From Thiotrichaceae bacterium (GTDB lineage: Bacteria; Pseudomonadota; Gammaproteobacteria; Thiotrichales; Thiotrichaceae), in contig JANTHA010000004.1 in NCBI GenBank assembly GCA_024762625.1, positions 1 to 21,913 of the forward strand: DNA of 21,913 nucleotides, read 5' to 3'. Of this stretch, positions 7,912 to 15,388 are shown in pieces. The number at the start of each line of letters is the position of its first letter. Within the stretch, counting starts at the first letter, position 1. The translations under genes were made by a program, and so were the position numbers. Under the pieces are notes generated by a model. The model did no database searches. It was not told the origin of the DNA and was given only the letters and a program-made list of their open reading frames with translations.

Positions 7912-8580
7912 ATGCTGCTCGCCATCAAAAACGTATTGACCGAAAACCAGTTGCAGGTAATCCGTAAATTGCTGCAAAACGCTGATTTTGTGGATGGCAA
8001 ACTATCTGCCGGCAAGGAAGCGAAACAGGTCAAGAACAACCTGGAGCTGGCTCAACAAAGTCCTTTGCATGAGCAGCTAAATCAGATGCTTATGCCCTCT
8101 TTGCTGAATCATCCTGAATATCAGGCATTTGCTTTTCCCTTGAAGGTCGCCACCCCGTTTTATGCGCGTTATACGCAGGGCATGACCTATGGATTTCATG
8201 TTGATGACCCGATCATGGGACCGATGAATGGTCGCTATCGAAGCGATATTTCGACCACAGTGTTCCTGAATGACGATTACGAAGGCGGCGAACTGGCGAT
8301 CAAGACCTCTTTTGGCGTTCAACATATTCGCTTGAATGCGGGCGATGCGGTCGTTTACCCATCAACAAGCTGGCATCAGGTCGAGCCGATTGTCAGCGGC
8401 GAACGACTGGTCGCGGTGATATGGGCGCAAAGCATGGTAAAAGACCCGCAAAAACGTGAACTGTTATACGAACTGGGTCAGGCGCGCGACGTCTTGATTG
8501 ATGACCGACCCAAATCGGAAGAAACCGCGCATGTAAGCAATGTCTACGCCAATCTGGTCAGGCGCTGGAGCGAGTTGTGA
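7912..8580 (+). CDS. piuC: PKHD-type Fe(II)/2OG hydroxylase, PiuC/YbiX family
   Basis: The 222-residue length is right for the PiuC/YbiX family (about 225). The iron ligands are H96 and D98 in YGFHVDDPIM and H155 in STSWHQVEP. R165 in GERLVAV, ten residues after H155, would bind 2-oxoglutarate. The RSDISTTVFLNDDYEGGEL block is the usual family core. In other proteobacteria this gene often lies beside a TonB-dependent siderophore receptor and is iron regulated. No receptor is present here and I found no convincing Fur box. AGAGG lies 10 bases before the ATG. The substrate of the family is not established to my knowledge. Confidence 0.92.
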   Translation: MLLAIKNVLTENQLQVIRKLLQNADFVDGKLSAGKEAKQVKNNLELAQQSPLHEQLNQMLMPSLLNHPEYQAFAFPLKVATPFYARYTQGMTYGFHVDDPIMGPMNGRYRSDISTTVFLNDDYEGGELAIKTSFGVQHIRLNAGDAVVYPSTSWHQVEPIVSGERLVAVIWAQSMVKDPQKRELLYELGQARDVLIDDRPKSEETAHVSNVYANLVRRWSEL

Positions 8581-8593
8581 TATCATAAAAAAC

Positions 8594-8983
8594 CTAATCA
8601 TCCAGAAAGTTCTTTAATCGTTTTTTCAATGTGTCTGTATCTTTTGTTTCACACTCCCAGATAATTAATACAGACCAGCCCTGTTTATTTAATTCTTCAA
8701 TGTGGCGCTTGTCTCTTTCAATATTGCCTGTAATTTTTTTAATCCAGTAATCGCGGTTCGTTTTGGGCGTTCTGCTTCCGCGTTTGCAGCGATGACCATG
8801 CCAGAAACAGCCGTGAATAAAAATAATTTTCTTTTTGCCTTGAAATACAAGGTCTGGTTTTCCTGGTAGGTCTTTTTTGTGAAGTCTGTAGCGAAATCCC
8901 AATGCAAACGTTATTTTACGCACCAGTAATTCCGGTCCAGTGTCTTTGGAACGAACGCGCCTCATGATTTCGGAACGTTTCAT
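8594..8983 (-). CDS. vsr: Very short patch repair endonuclease
   Basis: The 129-residue protein nicks DNA 5' of the T in T:G mismatches made by deamination of 5-methylcytosine, limiting mutation at methylated sites. It has the full Vsr signature: N-terminal SEIMRRVRSKDTGPELLVRK, catalytic D44 in GKPDLVF, then the HGCFWHGHRC block with H62, H64 and zinc ligand C66. C111 in WECE completes the metal site. It is the last gene of the minus-strand trio, starting 3 bases after the GIY-YIG stop codon, so it is very probably co-transcribed. Its partner methyltransferase lies two genes upstream. The gene is visibly A/T richer than most of the window, as is common for acquired restriction-modification islands. 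Confidence 0.95.
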   Translation of the reverse strand: MKRSEIMRRVRSKDTGPELLVRKITFALGFRYRLHKKDLPGKPDLVFQGKKKIIFIHGCFWHGHRCKRGSRTPKTNRDYWIKKITGNIERDKRHIEELNKQGWSVLIIWECETKDTDTLKKRLKNFLDD

Positions 8984-8986
8984 GTG

Positions 8987-9679
8987 TTACTCTGGATTTT
9001 CGTTATATTTATTATTTGCTGTATGATCAAAGCGGCGCTGCGCCAGCCATTGTAGACGTTTTGCCTGGGTTAATAACGTTCTCCTGAGACCCGATTGAAC
9101 TTGTCTCTCACTAATCACCTGAGCTAGTCGAGCCAAAATCAAGGCTCTCCTAGCGATTCGAAAATCAGGGTGGCTACGTATTTTATAAACATCATCGGAA
9201 ACAATCTTTGCGCGATAAGAATCAGGAACCGGACTACTGATTTTTGGAGCAGGCGGGTCTTTTTCATTCAAAATTGCCTTGAACTCAGACTCAACAATTG
9301 CTTTTTCAAAAATTGCATGCTCAAGCGAGTCAAGATGTTCGCGAGCGTTTTTATATGCATCCGGTTCGCCTTTTTTTGTTAGGTGATTAAACTCTGGTAA
9401 AGGCCAGACTTCGATTTCATATACTTCAAATGGATCTAACACAGACATGGCGACTGCGTCTGTTCTTTGGTTAGTGAGATGTCGCCGGATGCGGGTGCGC
9501 AACATTTCATTGGTCTGTCCAACGTAGATTGGTTCTCCATCATAATCAAAGAATGCATAAACGCCGAACTTATAGTTGCCAAGCTTTTCGCCTTTAAACT
9601 CCGTATCAAGATATTTTGTGAGGTTTTTTCTGAGATCATGCGTTTCAAATGGCGGTATTTTAATATTGTCCTGATCCAT
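8987..9679 (-). CDS. GIY-YIG nuclease, candidate restriction endonuclease
   Basis: The 230-residue protein has an N-terminal GIY-YIG nuclease domain (about 37-140). Candidate catalytic residues fit the I-TevI pattern: Y41 in GVY, Y52 in IYVG, R63 and H67 in RTRIRRHLTN, E120 in LEHAI, and N138 in ILNEK. The C-terminal part (about 155-230) is basic and could bind DNA. It lies between a C5-methyltransferase and Vsr, and its ATG overlaps the methyltransferase stop (TAATG), so translation is probably coupled. By position it would be the restriction enzyme; Eco29kI is a known GIY-YIG type II precedent. A repair or homing role is possible. The recognition site cannot be read from sequence. Confidence 0.85.
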   Translation of the reverse strand: MDQDNIKIPPFETHDLRKNLTKYLDTEFKGEKLGNYKFGVYAFFDYDGEPIYVGQTNEMLRTRIRRHLTNQRTDAVAMSVLDPFEVYEIEVWPLPEFNHLTKKGEPDAYKNAREHLDSLEHAIFEKAIVESEFKAILNEKDPPAPKISSPVPDSYRAKIVSDDVYKIRSHPDFRIARRALILARLAQVISERQVQSGLRRTLLTQAKRLQWLAQRRFDHTANNKYNENPE

Positions 9680-10824
9680 TAGGCTACCTGTTGCTGCTTG
9701 TTGATATTGGCTTTAAGCAATGGCGTTAGCAAATATTTCGAGAGATGTGCGACGACTGGCACTACAACGCCATCGCCAGCAAGATGATAGGCGACGTTAT
9801 AATTATCAGGCAAAACATATTTCTCATCTAACCCCATGAGTCGCGCAGCTTCCCGTGGTGAAAGAAGGCGGGAGCGCACGCTATCGCCGTTAACAAGCAT
9901 AACAAGCTGTCGACTTGAACCTCCGGAAGGGGTGCGTAGGCATCCAGAAACATTGTCGAATCGCACCTCAGCTCTCTGTTGTCCGTTTCTGGTGCGCCTG
10001 TAGATTCCACCAACCACGGGTCGACCGGCGCGCTTCGCCATATCAACCTTTTTCCGGTTAACATCAGACATCATGCCAAGCAATTTTGAAGTTTCATTTT
10101 CGCTATGCCATGTTACGTTAACAGGGTGGTCTTCAATAATATCAATAAAGTCCTTATTGCGCGGAGCAGGAAGAGGAATATCCCACCATCGCCAGTGATC
10201 GGCTACATTCTTTGAGAATAGCTGTCCAGCTTTTAACAAAGCATTTGGATGCCATAGAGGAGATGGACCGTGTCCCGTTAGAAAATCCGGCGTATCTAAA
10301 TCATTCCTGACAGCGATAATGAATAATCGCGTTCGGCTTTGCGGTACGAAATACGCTGCATCTATGACCATGGCGCCAACTGAATAGCCAATTTCGACTA
10401 GTGACTCGCATAAGGCGGAAAAATCCTGACCTTTATGGCTAGTGAGCGCGCCATAAACATTTTCCAACAGAATGATTTTCGGATTGCGTTTTTCACGGCT
10501 CAGTTTTTGCATCAATTCCCAGAAAGGCCAGAATGAACCGCTACGGCGCGCTTTTAATCCTGCGCCGCTTCCAGCAAGTGAAAGATCCTGACAAGGAAAT
10601 GAGGCCCATGCGAGATCAGCTTCTCCGGGAAGGTCAGATGTTGTGACGTCCTTAACATCCTTAATGCTTAGATGGTCAGAGCCCCAATTGCGAATATAGC
10701 TATCAGCTTTTTTTTGATCGAAGTCATTGGCGAAAACACAACGCCACTCTGATCCAAGACCGGCTCGCGCCATGCCGCCTCCGGCGAAAAACTCATAGAA
10801 AGAGAACGCCTTATCCCTTTTCAT
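9679..10824 (-). CDS. DNA (cytosine-5) methyltransferase
   Basis: The 381-residue enzyme transfers a methyl group from S-adenosylmethionine to C5 of cytosine in a specific site. The ordered motifs are present: I, FFAGGGMARAGLG (12-24); IV, the FPCQDLSLAG catalytic loop with C78; VI, ENV (121-123); VIII, QSRTR (162-166); a target-recognition region of about 110 residues; IX, SPREAARLMG (322-331); X, AGDGVVVPVV. It heads a three-gene minus-strand operon with the GIY-YIG nuclease and Vsr, overlapping the former by one base. Motif X has GDGV instead of the common GN-V. GGAG lies 11 bases before the ATG. The target sequence is unknown. Confidence 0.96.
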   Translation of the reverse strand: MKRDKAFSFYEFFAGGGMARAGLGSEWRCVFANDFDQKKADSYIRNWGSDHLSIKDVKDVTTSDLPGEADLAWASFPCQDLSLAGSGAGLKARRSGSFWPFWELMQKLSREKRNPKIILLENVYGALTSHKGQDFSALCESLVEIGYSVGAMVIDAAYFVPQSRTRLFIIAVRNDLDTPDFLTGHGPSPLWHPNALLKAGQLFSKNVADHWRWWDIPLPAPRNKDFIDIIEDHPVNVTWHSENETSKLLGMMSDVNRKKVDMAKRAGRPVVGGIYRRTRNGQQRAEVRFDNVSGCLRTPSGGSSRQLVMLVNGDSVRSRLLSPREAARLMGLDEKYVLPDNYNVAYHLAGDGVVVPVVAHLSKYLLTPLLKANINKQQQVA

Positions 10825-10841
10825 ATCAATTGTTGCTCCAT
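10821..10841 (-). other. Possible six-codon leader ORF before the methyltransferase
   Basis: On the minus strand an ATG at 10839-10841 opens a mini-ORF encoding MEQQLI. Its TGA overlaps the methyltransferase start codon (ATGA). It has no evident ribosome site of its own, so translation is doubtful. Confidence 0.2.
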
Positions 10842-10921
10842 TGAATTATTGGTGCTTCTTCGTAGGTTTTCCGTTGTTTATTAATAGTTAGCGACGCTAT
10901 TGGAAGACGCGCCGCCGCTTT

Positions 10922-10927
10922 TGTCAA
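10922..10927 (-). promoter_or_regulatory. Possible -35 box for the methyltransferase operon
   Basis: On the minus strand this is a perfect TTGACA about 100 bases upstream of the methyltransferase start. The -10 at the right spacing (TCCAAT-like, 18 bases on) is poor, so confidence is low. No C-protein-like operator was recognised. Confidence 0.3.
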
Positions 10928-10953
10928 CTTAACGGGTCTTATGGATGAGGAGA

Positions 10954-12123
10954 TCAAACCGAACAAACCCCGTTCTCATAAACAGCCATAATAGATTTCA
11001 GTTCTTTATGGATAGTTTCGCGTTCGTCTTGTGCCAGGTCGCTCAATTCAGTAGGAATTTCTCCCTGATCCAGTAGCTGGATGATCTGATTTACGTCGCG
11101 ACAACCGCTCTGGCAAAGGCTTTCCAATATATCATCAATGTTTTTCTCACGAATCTCCGTGGTGTCTCCTGTTCCAAACCAGAAATCCAGGCCTTTGCCC
11201 AGGAATTCATCATGAACCAGGTAATGAGTGCCGTCGCAGGAAAAATTAAGTCCGACAAAACCGTTAACCAGATTCAGTGAGCCAGAGCGAAGATAGATCG
11301 TCTGGTCGGCGAAACGCAGCGCGCTGAATTGTTTGAAAATTTCCATGATCTTTTGTTTAGGAACTACGGCGCGTTCAAAATAGGGGCGTTTTGGATAGGC
11401 GAGACTGATGCCGACATCGGATAATTCCTTCATGGTAAGTATCCGGTAGGTATAAGGATCATCGACATGCCATACTGTGACGCGGCTGCTTGAATAGTGA
11501 ATCTGGCAATGGTAAACGCCATGTTCCAGCATCAGTTCTTCGAGAATGGTCATAACGCTGTCAAGTTGCCTGTCCATTTCACTTTCGGCGCGTTGTTGTA
11601 AAAACAGGCCTTCGCGGATAGCGGGGTCGCCCTTTATCTGACGATGTTGACGAGGTTCTTCATAGATTTCTTCGGCGCGTGGCAGCTCGCGCAGGTCGTA
11701 ATCCACACCAAGAAATCCTATGCGTTTGTCCTGCGCATCCTTAATGACCTGTATCGCTGTCAGTGATGGGCGTTTCTTGTTTTTACTGATGTAGGATTCA
11801 GAAAGTTCGCACTCAATATTCTCATTGCCTGGTTTGAGCAGGTTTTTCATATAGGGGCGTTGCGAACGGTCTCTACCCATATCCACCCTGTTCTCGCCAT
11901 TGTGGTAAAGCGTCGCGCTTATCTGAACGCCTTCCGCATCCAGTACATAAATATATTTGCAGAAAGGCAATTGATCAAAGGCGCTTTTCAGGTGTTTGTT
12001 GAGCTTTTCAGGATCATTGAGCAAAGGCGTTAATTCAGCGGCGAAATCAGCCAGTCTGTTTCCTAGTAATTTTGTTAACGATTTGCGTTGTTGTTGGACG
12101 GATTTCTGGATGGTTGATAACAT
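10954..12123 (-). CDS. Soluble PDC/Cache-sensor-domain protein
   Basis: The 389-residue protein has a PDC (dCache-like) ligand-sensing region in its N-terminal part (about residues 25-150). This includes KYIYVLDAEGVQISATL, the GRDRSQRPYMKNLL segment and GFLGVDYDLREL, as in sensor domains of chemoreceptors and kinases. Unlike those, it has no signal peptide or membrane helix and no recognisable kinase, GGDEF or HAMP module. The C-terminal 230 residues contain an unassigned alpha/beta region (VYHCQIHYSSSRVTVWHVDD and onwards). It is therefore probably a cytoplasmic sensor or regulator of unknown output. The start at 12121-12123 lacks a Shine-Dalgarno sequence but follows a TATAAT by about 35 bases. 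Confidence 0.75.
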   Translation of the reverse strand: MLSTIQKSVQQQRKSLTKLLGNRLADFAAELTPLLNDPEKLNKHLKSAFDQLPFCKYIYVLDAEGVQISATLYHNGENRVDMGRDRSQRPYMKNLLKPGNENIECELSESYISKNKKRPSLTAIQVIKDAQDKRIGFLGVDYDLRELPRAEEIYEEPRQHRQIKGDPAIREGLFLQQRAESEMDRQLDSVMTILEELMLEHGVYHCQIHYSSSRVTVWHVDDPYTYRILTMKELSDVGISLAYPKRPYFERAVVPKQKIMEIFKQFSALRFADQTIYLRSGSLNLVNGFVGLNFSCDGTHYLVHDEFLGKGLDFWFGTGDTTEIREKNIDDILESLCQSGCRDVNQIIQLLDQGEIPTELSDLAQDERETIHKELKSIMAVYENGVCSV

Positions 12124-12154
12124 GTTTAAAATATCTGCTTAAATTCTAAAGTCT

Positions 12155-12166
12155 AAATTATAATTT
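12155..12166. promoter_or_regulatory. Bidirectional palindromic -10 element
   Basis: AAATTATAATTT is a perfect 12-base palindrome in the gap between two divergent genes. It contains a TATAAT on the plus strand (12159-12164) and on the minus strand (12162-12157). The minus-strand box fits the PDC gene, with a leader of about 27 bases. No good -35 is visible on either side. Confidence 0.45.
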
Positions 12167-12238
12167 ATTAAAGAAGCCTTGAAATACATTCATGCTTCGA
12201 GGATGATTTTACCACACAGTATAAATAAGATTACTCAA

Positions 12239-12703
12239 ATGGCGATTATAAATAGGAAAGAATTAGCATTGATATCCATTTTTAGCCTGGGGCTTTGCCT
12301 AAGCATGCAGTTGAGGGCCAATGAAGTTGAAGTGCTTGATGTCAAGGCGAATCAGCAGCCTGATAAAACCTGGCGCTTTTCCGTTACCCTGAAGCACGTT
12401 GACGAGGGCTGGGATCACTATGCTAATGAATGGCAAATTATCGCGCCGGATAACAAAATACTCGCTACCCGAACCCTGTATCATCCGCATGTCAGGGAAC
12501 AACCTTTTACACGCAGCCTGGATGGCGTGAAGATTCCCAAAAAAATCAAAAGCGTACGAGTGATTGCCAAAGACACCGTACATGGCTTGTCGCATTCTGC
12601 AATGAAGATTGAGTTGGCTACCGGAAAAGCAGAGAAAATAAGATTGGCCTTGAAGCAAGCTCAACACCCGGGCAAGTCGATTAAATACAAGAAAAAGGAT
12701 TAG
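12239..12703 (+). CDS. Secreted conserved protein of unknown function
   Basis: Starting at the ATG at 12239, the 154-residue product has a signal peptide (KELALISIFSLGLCLSMQLRANE) with likely cleavage near residue 26, so it is periplasmic or exported. The mature part is a compact beta-rich domain. Its motifs, GWDHYANEW, YHPHVREQPFTRSL and AKDTVHGLSH, are characteristic of a conserved hypothetical family I recognise by pattern but not by name; the His and Asp residues could bind metal. The C-terminus is basic. In-frame ATGs at 12203 and upstream would place extra polar residues before the signal peptide, so 12239 is preferred, although no ribosome site is obvious. It is convergent with the M20 gene. 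Confidence 0.7.
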   Translation: MAIINRKELALISIFSLGLCLSMQLRANEVEVLDVKANQQPDKTWRFSVTLKHVDEGWDHYANEWQIIAPDNKILATRTLYHPHVREQPFTRSLDGVKIPKKIKSVRVIAKDTVHGLSHSAMKIELATGKAEKIRLALKQAQHPGKSIKYKKKD

Positions 12704-12735
12704 AAATATTTTAAATAAGCTGATTAGAAAATGTT

Positions 12736-13920
12736 TCATAGTAGGCTTCTGACAAGCTGAACCCAGTAGCTCGCCCCGAGCGCAAGAATATCATCATTAA
12801 AATCATAATGCGTGTTGTGCAGCATGCAGCCGCCGACGGATTCACAGGCTGCCTGACCATTGCCAATCCAGATGTATGCGCCGGGGCGGGCCTGTAGTAT
12901 AAAAGAGAAATCTTCGGCGCCCATACTTGGCGGCAGGCTGGTCTGCACCTTGTCTTCGCCCACCAGTTCTGTGGCGGCTATTGCGCATTTCCTGGCGTGT
13001 TGTGGGGTGTTGATGGTGGCGGGGTAACCAGGTTCAATTTCCAGTTCGCTGCTTGCGCCCATGGCTGTACAGGTGTTTTCAACGATGCTCTGGATGCGTT
13101 GTTTGACCATTTCGCCAATTTCAGGATCAAAATAACGCAGTGTGCCGGTAAGTCGCATGGTATCGGGTACGATATTGGAAGCATCGCCTGCTCCAACAAC
13201 CGTAATGCTCAACACGACTGATTGCAGTGGAGAGACATTGCGCGAAACGACAGATTGCAGTGTGCTAATCAGCTGAGCACCGGTTAGCACCGGATCGATC
13301 ACCTGATCGGGCATGGCGGCGTGCCCGCCTTTTCCATGGATAGCGATATGCACCGTATCCACCGCAGCCATCACCGCTGTATCGTGGACCGCAAAACTTC
13401 CGGCTTCCAGTCCCGGCCAGTTGTGCATGCCGTAAACGGCCTTACAGTTAAAATGCTCAAACAGGCCTTCTTCGACCATCGCCTGACCGCCCGCTCCGCC
13501 TTCTTCTGCAGGCTGGAATATAAAATGCACAGTTCCGGCAAAGTCATTATGTTGTTTTAAATAGACCGCTGCGCCGAGTAGCATGGCGCTGTGACCATCA
13601 TGACCACAGGCGTGCATTTTGCCATCATGCCGTGACTTGTGCGAAAACTGGTTGAGTTCCTGTATCGGCAGCGCATCCATGTCGGCGCGCAGACCGATGG
13701 CGTCGCCCGGTTTTTTTCCCTGTACAGTCGCTACAATACCGGTTTTGGCCATTCCGCGATGCATCTCGATTTCATGGGATTCCAGCACCGAGGCGATATA
13801 ATCGCTGCTTAATACTTCTTCAAAGCTAAGTTCCGGGTGCTGGTGCAGCCAGTGACGCCAGGAAATCATCTGGTGATGGAGATCCGAGTTTGCTGGAATA
13901 GGGTGTTGTTTTGATTTCAT
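12736..13920 (-). CDS. M20 family metal-dependent amidohydrolase (HipO/N-acyl amino acid type)
   Basis: The protein is 394 residues from the ATG at 13918-13920. The M20D peptidase/amidohydrolase motifs are present: GLRADMDALPI (76-86), HACGHDGHSAML with C105 and H107, QPAEEGGAGG with E139/E140, GMHNWPG with H166, and the C-terminal GAEDFSF. The dimerisation domain lies between (about 185-295). Enzymes of this group cleave the amide bond of N-acyl amino acids such as hippurate or indole-acetyl conjugates; the exact substrate cannot be told. A TTG five codons upstream (13933-13935) has AAAGG nine bases before it and may be the true start, because the ATG has no ribosome site. It is divergent from mrp. 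Confidence 0.9.
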   Translation of the reverse strand: MKSKQHPIPANSDLHHQMISWRHWLHQHPELSFEEVLSSDYIASVLESHEIEMHRGMAKTGIVATVQGKKPGDAIGLRADMDALPIQELNQFSHKSRHDGKMHACGHDGHSAMLLGAAVYLKQHNDFAGTVHFIFQPAEEGGAGGQAMVEEGLFEHFNCKAVYGMHNWPGLEAGSFAVHDTAVMAAVDTVHIAIHGKGGHAAMPDQVIDPVLTGAQLISTLQSVVSRNVSPLQSVVLSITVVGAGDASNIVPDTMRLTGTLRYFDPEIGEMVKQRIQSIVENTCTAMGASSELEIEPGYPATINTPQHARKCAIAATELVGEDKVQTSLPPSMGAEDFSFILQARPGAYIWIGNGQAACESVGGCMLHNTHYDFNDDILALGASYWVQLVRSLL

Positions 13921-14037
13921 GCTAGCTTGGTTCAATTACAAGAACCTTTTATAGCACGCTTTTTGCTATGCAGTAAAATGTCTATGCTTGTATTAATCCA
14001 CACTAATATTCCTGTTTTTGTCCTGCTTGACTTGGTG

Positions 14038-14043
14038 TAGAAT
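14038..14043 (+). promoter_or_regulatory. Possible -10 box for mrp
   Basis: TAGAAT lies 50 bases before the mrp start codon. A TTGACT just upstream (14027-14032) is only 5 bases away and cannot be its -35. No better -35 is seen. Confidence 0.3.
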
Positions 14044-14093
14044 GCCCGCACATTATGCCTATTCCGGCTACAAGCATTTATCAGGAGACGTAC

Positions 14094-15185
14094 ATGTCAG
14101 AAGTTACCCGCGAGCAGGTTGACGCCTTGCTAAAAGAAGTAGAAGACCGTTATGTTGGCAAAGATTTAGTCGCAGCTAATGAAATTAAAGATGTTGATAT
14201 CAAGGGCGATAGCGTGTTTGTACGCATTCAACAGGGTTATCCTGCAGGTGAATATCGTGATGAACTGGCGCAGGAAATCAAACAGAAACTGGAATCCGAT
14301 CCGGCTATTAACCAGGCGGAAGTCACCATCGAACAAAACGTCGTGGCGCACACTGTACAAAAAAGCCTGAAACGCATCGAAGGCGTGAAGAATATCATCG
14401 CCATTGCATCTGGCAAGGGCGGCGTCGGCAAATCCACCACGGCAGTCAACCTGGCGCTGGCGCTGGCTGCGGATGGCGCAACCGTCGGCATGCTGGATGC
14501 GGATATCTATGGTCCTAGCCAGCCGCGCATGCTGGGCATCAGTGGTCAGCCAGAATCAAAAGATGGCAAGACCCTTGAACCGATGGAAAATTACAACATC
14601 AAGGCGATGTCCATTGGATTCCTGGTTGAAGAAGACACGCCCATGATCTGGCGCGGCCCGATGGTGACTCAGGCGCTTGAACAGTTGCTCAATGACACCA
14701 ATTGGGGCGACCTGGATTACCTGATCGTCGACTTGCCGCCAGGAACCGGCGATACCCAACTCACGCTTTCACAGAAAATACCTGTGAGCGGCGCGGTTAT
14801 TGTCACCACGCCACAGGACATTGCCTTGCTGGATGCGCGCAAAGGACTGAAAATGTTCGAAAAAGTGGAAGTCCCTGTGCTCGGCGTCGTGGAAAACATG
14901 AGTATTCATATCTGTAGCGAATGCGGTCATGCAGAACATATCTTTGGTGAAGGCGGCGGCAAACGCATGGCCGAAGAATCCGATGTTGAATATCTGGGCG
15001 CATTGCCGCTGGATCTAACTATCTGTCAACAAGCCGATGCGGGCAAGCCCACCGTAGTGTCCGAGCCGGATAGTAAAAACACCGAGCTCTACAAGGAAAT
15101 TTCCCGCAAAATGGCGGCAAAACTTGCAGAACAGGGTAAGGATTACAGCACCAAGTTCCCGAATATTGTGATACAGAACACTTGA
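14094..15185 (+). CDS. apbC: Iron-sulfur cluster carrier ATPase Mrp/ApbC
   Basis: The 363-residue protein is the usual length for ApbC/Mrp, a cytosolic ParA-like scaffold or carrier of [4Fe-4S] clusters. An N-terminal FSCA/DUF59 domain (about 1-85) is followed by the deviant Walker A SGKGGVGKST (106-115), the LDADIYGPSQP switch region (134-144) and the Walker B-like DYLIVDLPPGTGD (208-220). The bridging cysteines are C274 and C277 in ICSECG. The ATG at 14094 was chosen because AGGAG lies 6 bases upstream and homology starts there. A strong hairpin terminator follows 27 bases after the stop, so it is probably monocistronic. Confidence 0.96.
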   Translation: MSEVTREQVDALLKEVEDRYVGKDLVAANEIKDVDIKGDSVFVRIQQGYPAGEYRDELAQEIKQKLESDPAINQAEVTIEQNVVAHTVQKSLKRIEGVKNIIAIASGKGGVGKSTTAVNLALALAADGATVGMLDADIYGPSQPRMLGISGQPESKDGKTLEPMENYNIKAMSIGFLVEEDTPMIWRGPMVTQALEQLLNDTNWGDLDYLIVDLPPGTGDTQLTLSQKIPVSGAVIVTTPQDIALLDARKGLKMFEKVEVPVLGVVENMSIHICSECGHAEHIFGEGGGKRMAEESDVEYLGALPLDLTICQQADAGKPTVVSEPDSKNTELYKEISRKMAAKLAEQGKDYSTKFPNIVIQNT

Positions 15186-15212
15186 TGGTCTGAACGCCCA
15201 CGCCCAAGTAAT

Positions 15213-15244
15213 AAAAAAACCACGCCTTCGCGCGTGGTTTTTTT
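15213..15244. terminator. Strong bidirectional rho-independent terminator
   Basis: A 13-bp perfect inverted repeat (AAAAAAACCACGC against GCGTGGTTTTTTT) surrounds a 6-base loop (CTTCGC). Seven Ts end the plus strand, and the seven As at the start serve the minus strand. It ends the apbC transcript and isolates apaH. Confidence 0.92.
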
Positions 15245-15388
15245 GTTCACAATGTATTTAATCTGAAGCGTCAGGTAGACTAATAAGGCTGCACTGAACA
15301 TGCCGCGTTCTGTTACCTGTTTTTCATTTCAGATGTATTTTTTGGATATTCAGGTTAGAATTAAGCAATTAATTTATCTGGTTTTTTT

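Noticed and set aside
12299..12739. A 146-codon minus-strand ORF opposite the secreted protein gene
   Set aside because: The plus-strand frame has a signal peptide and recognisable conserved motifs; the minus-strand translation looks like a shadow.
14027..14043. TTGACT and TAGAAT as a complete mrp promoter
   Set aside because: The two boxes are only 5 bases apart, far below the 16-18 needed.
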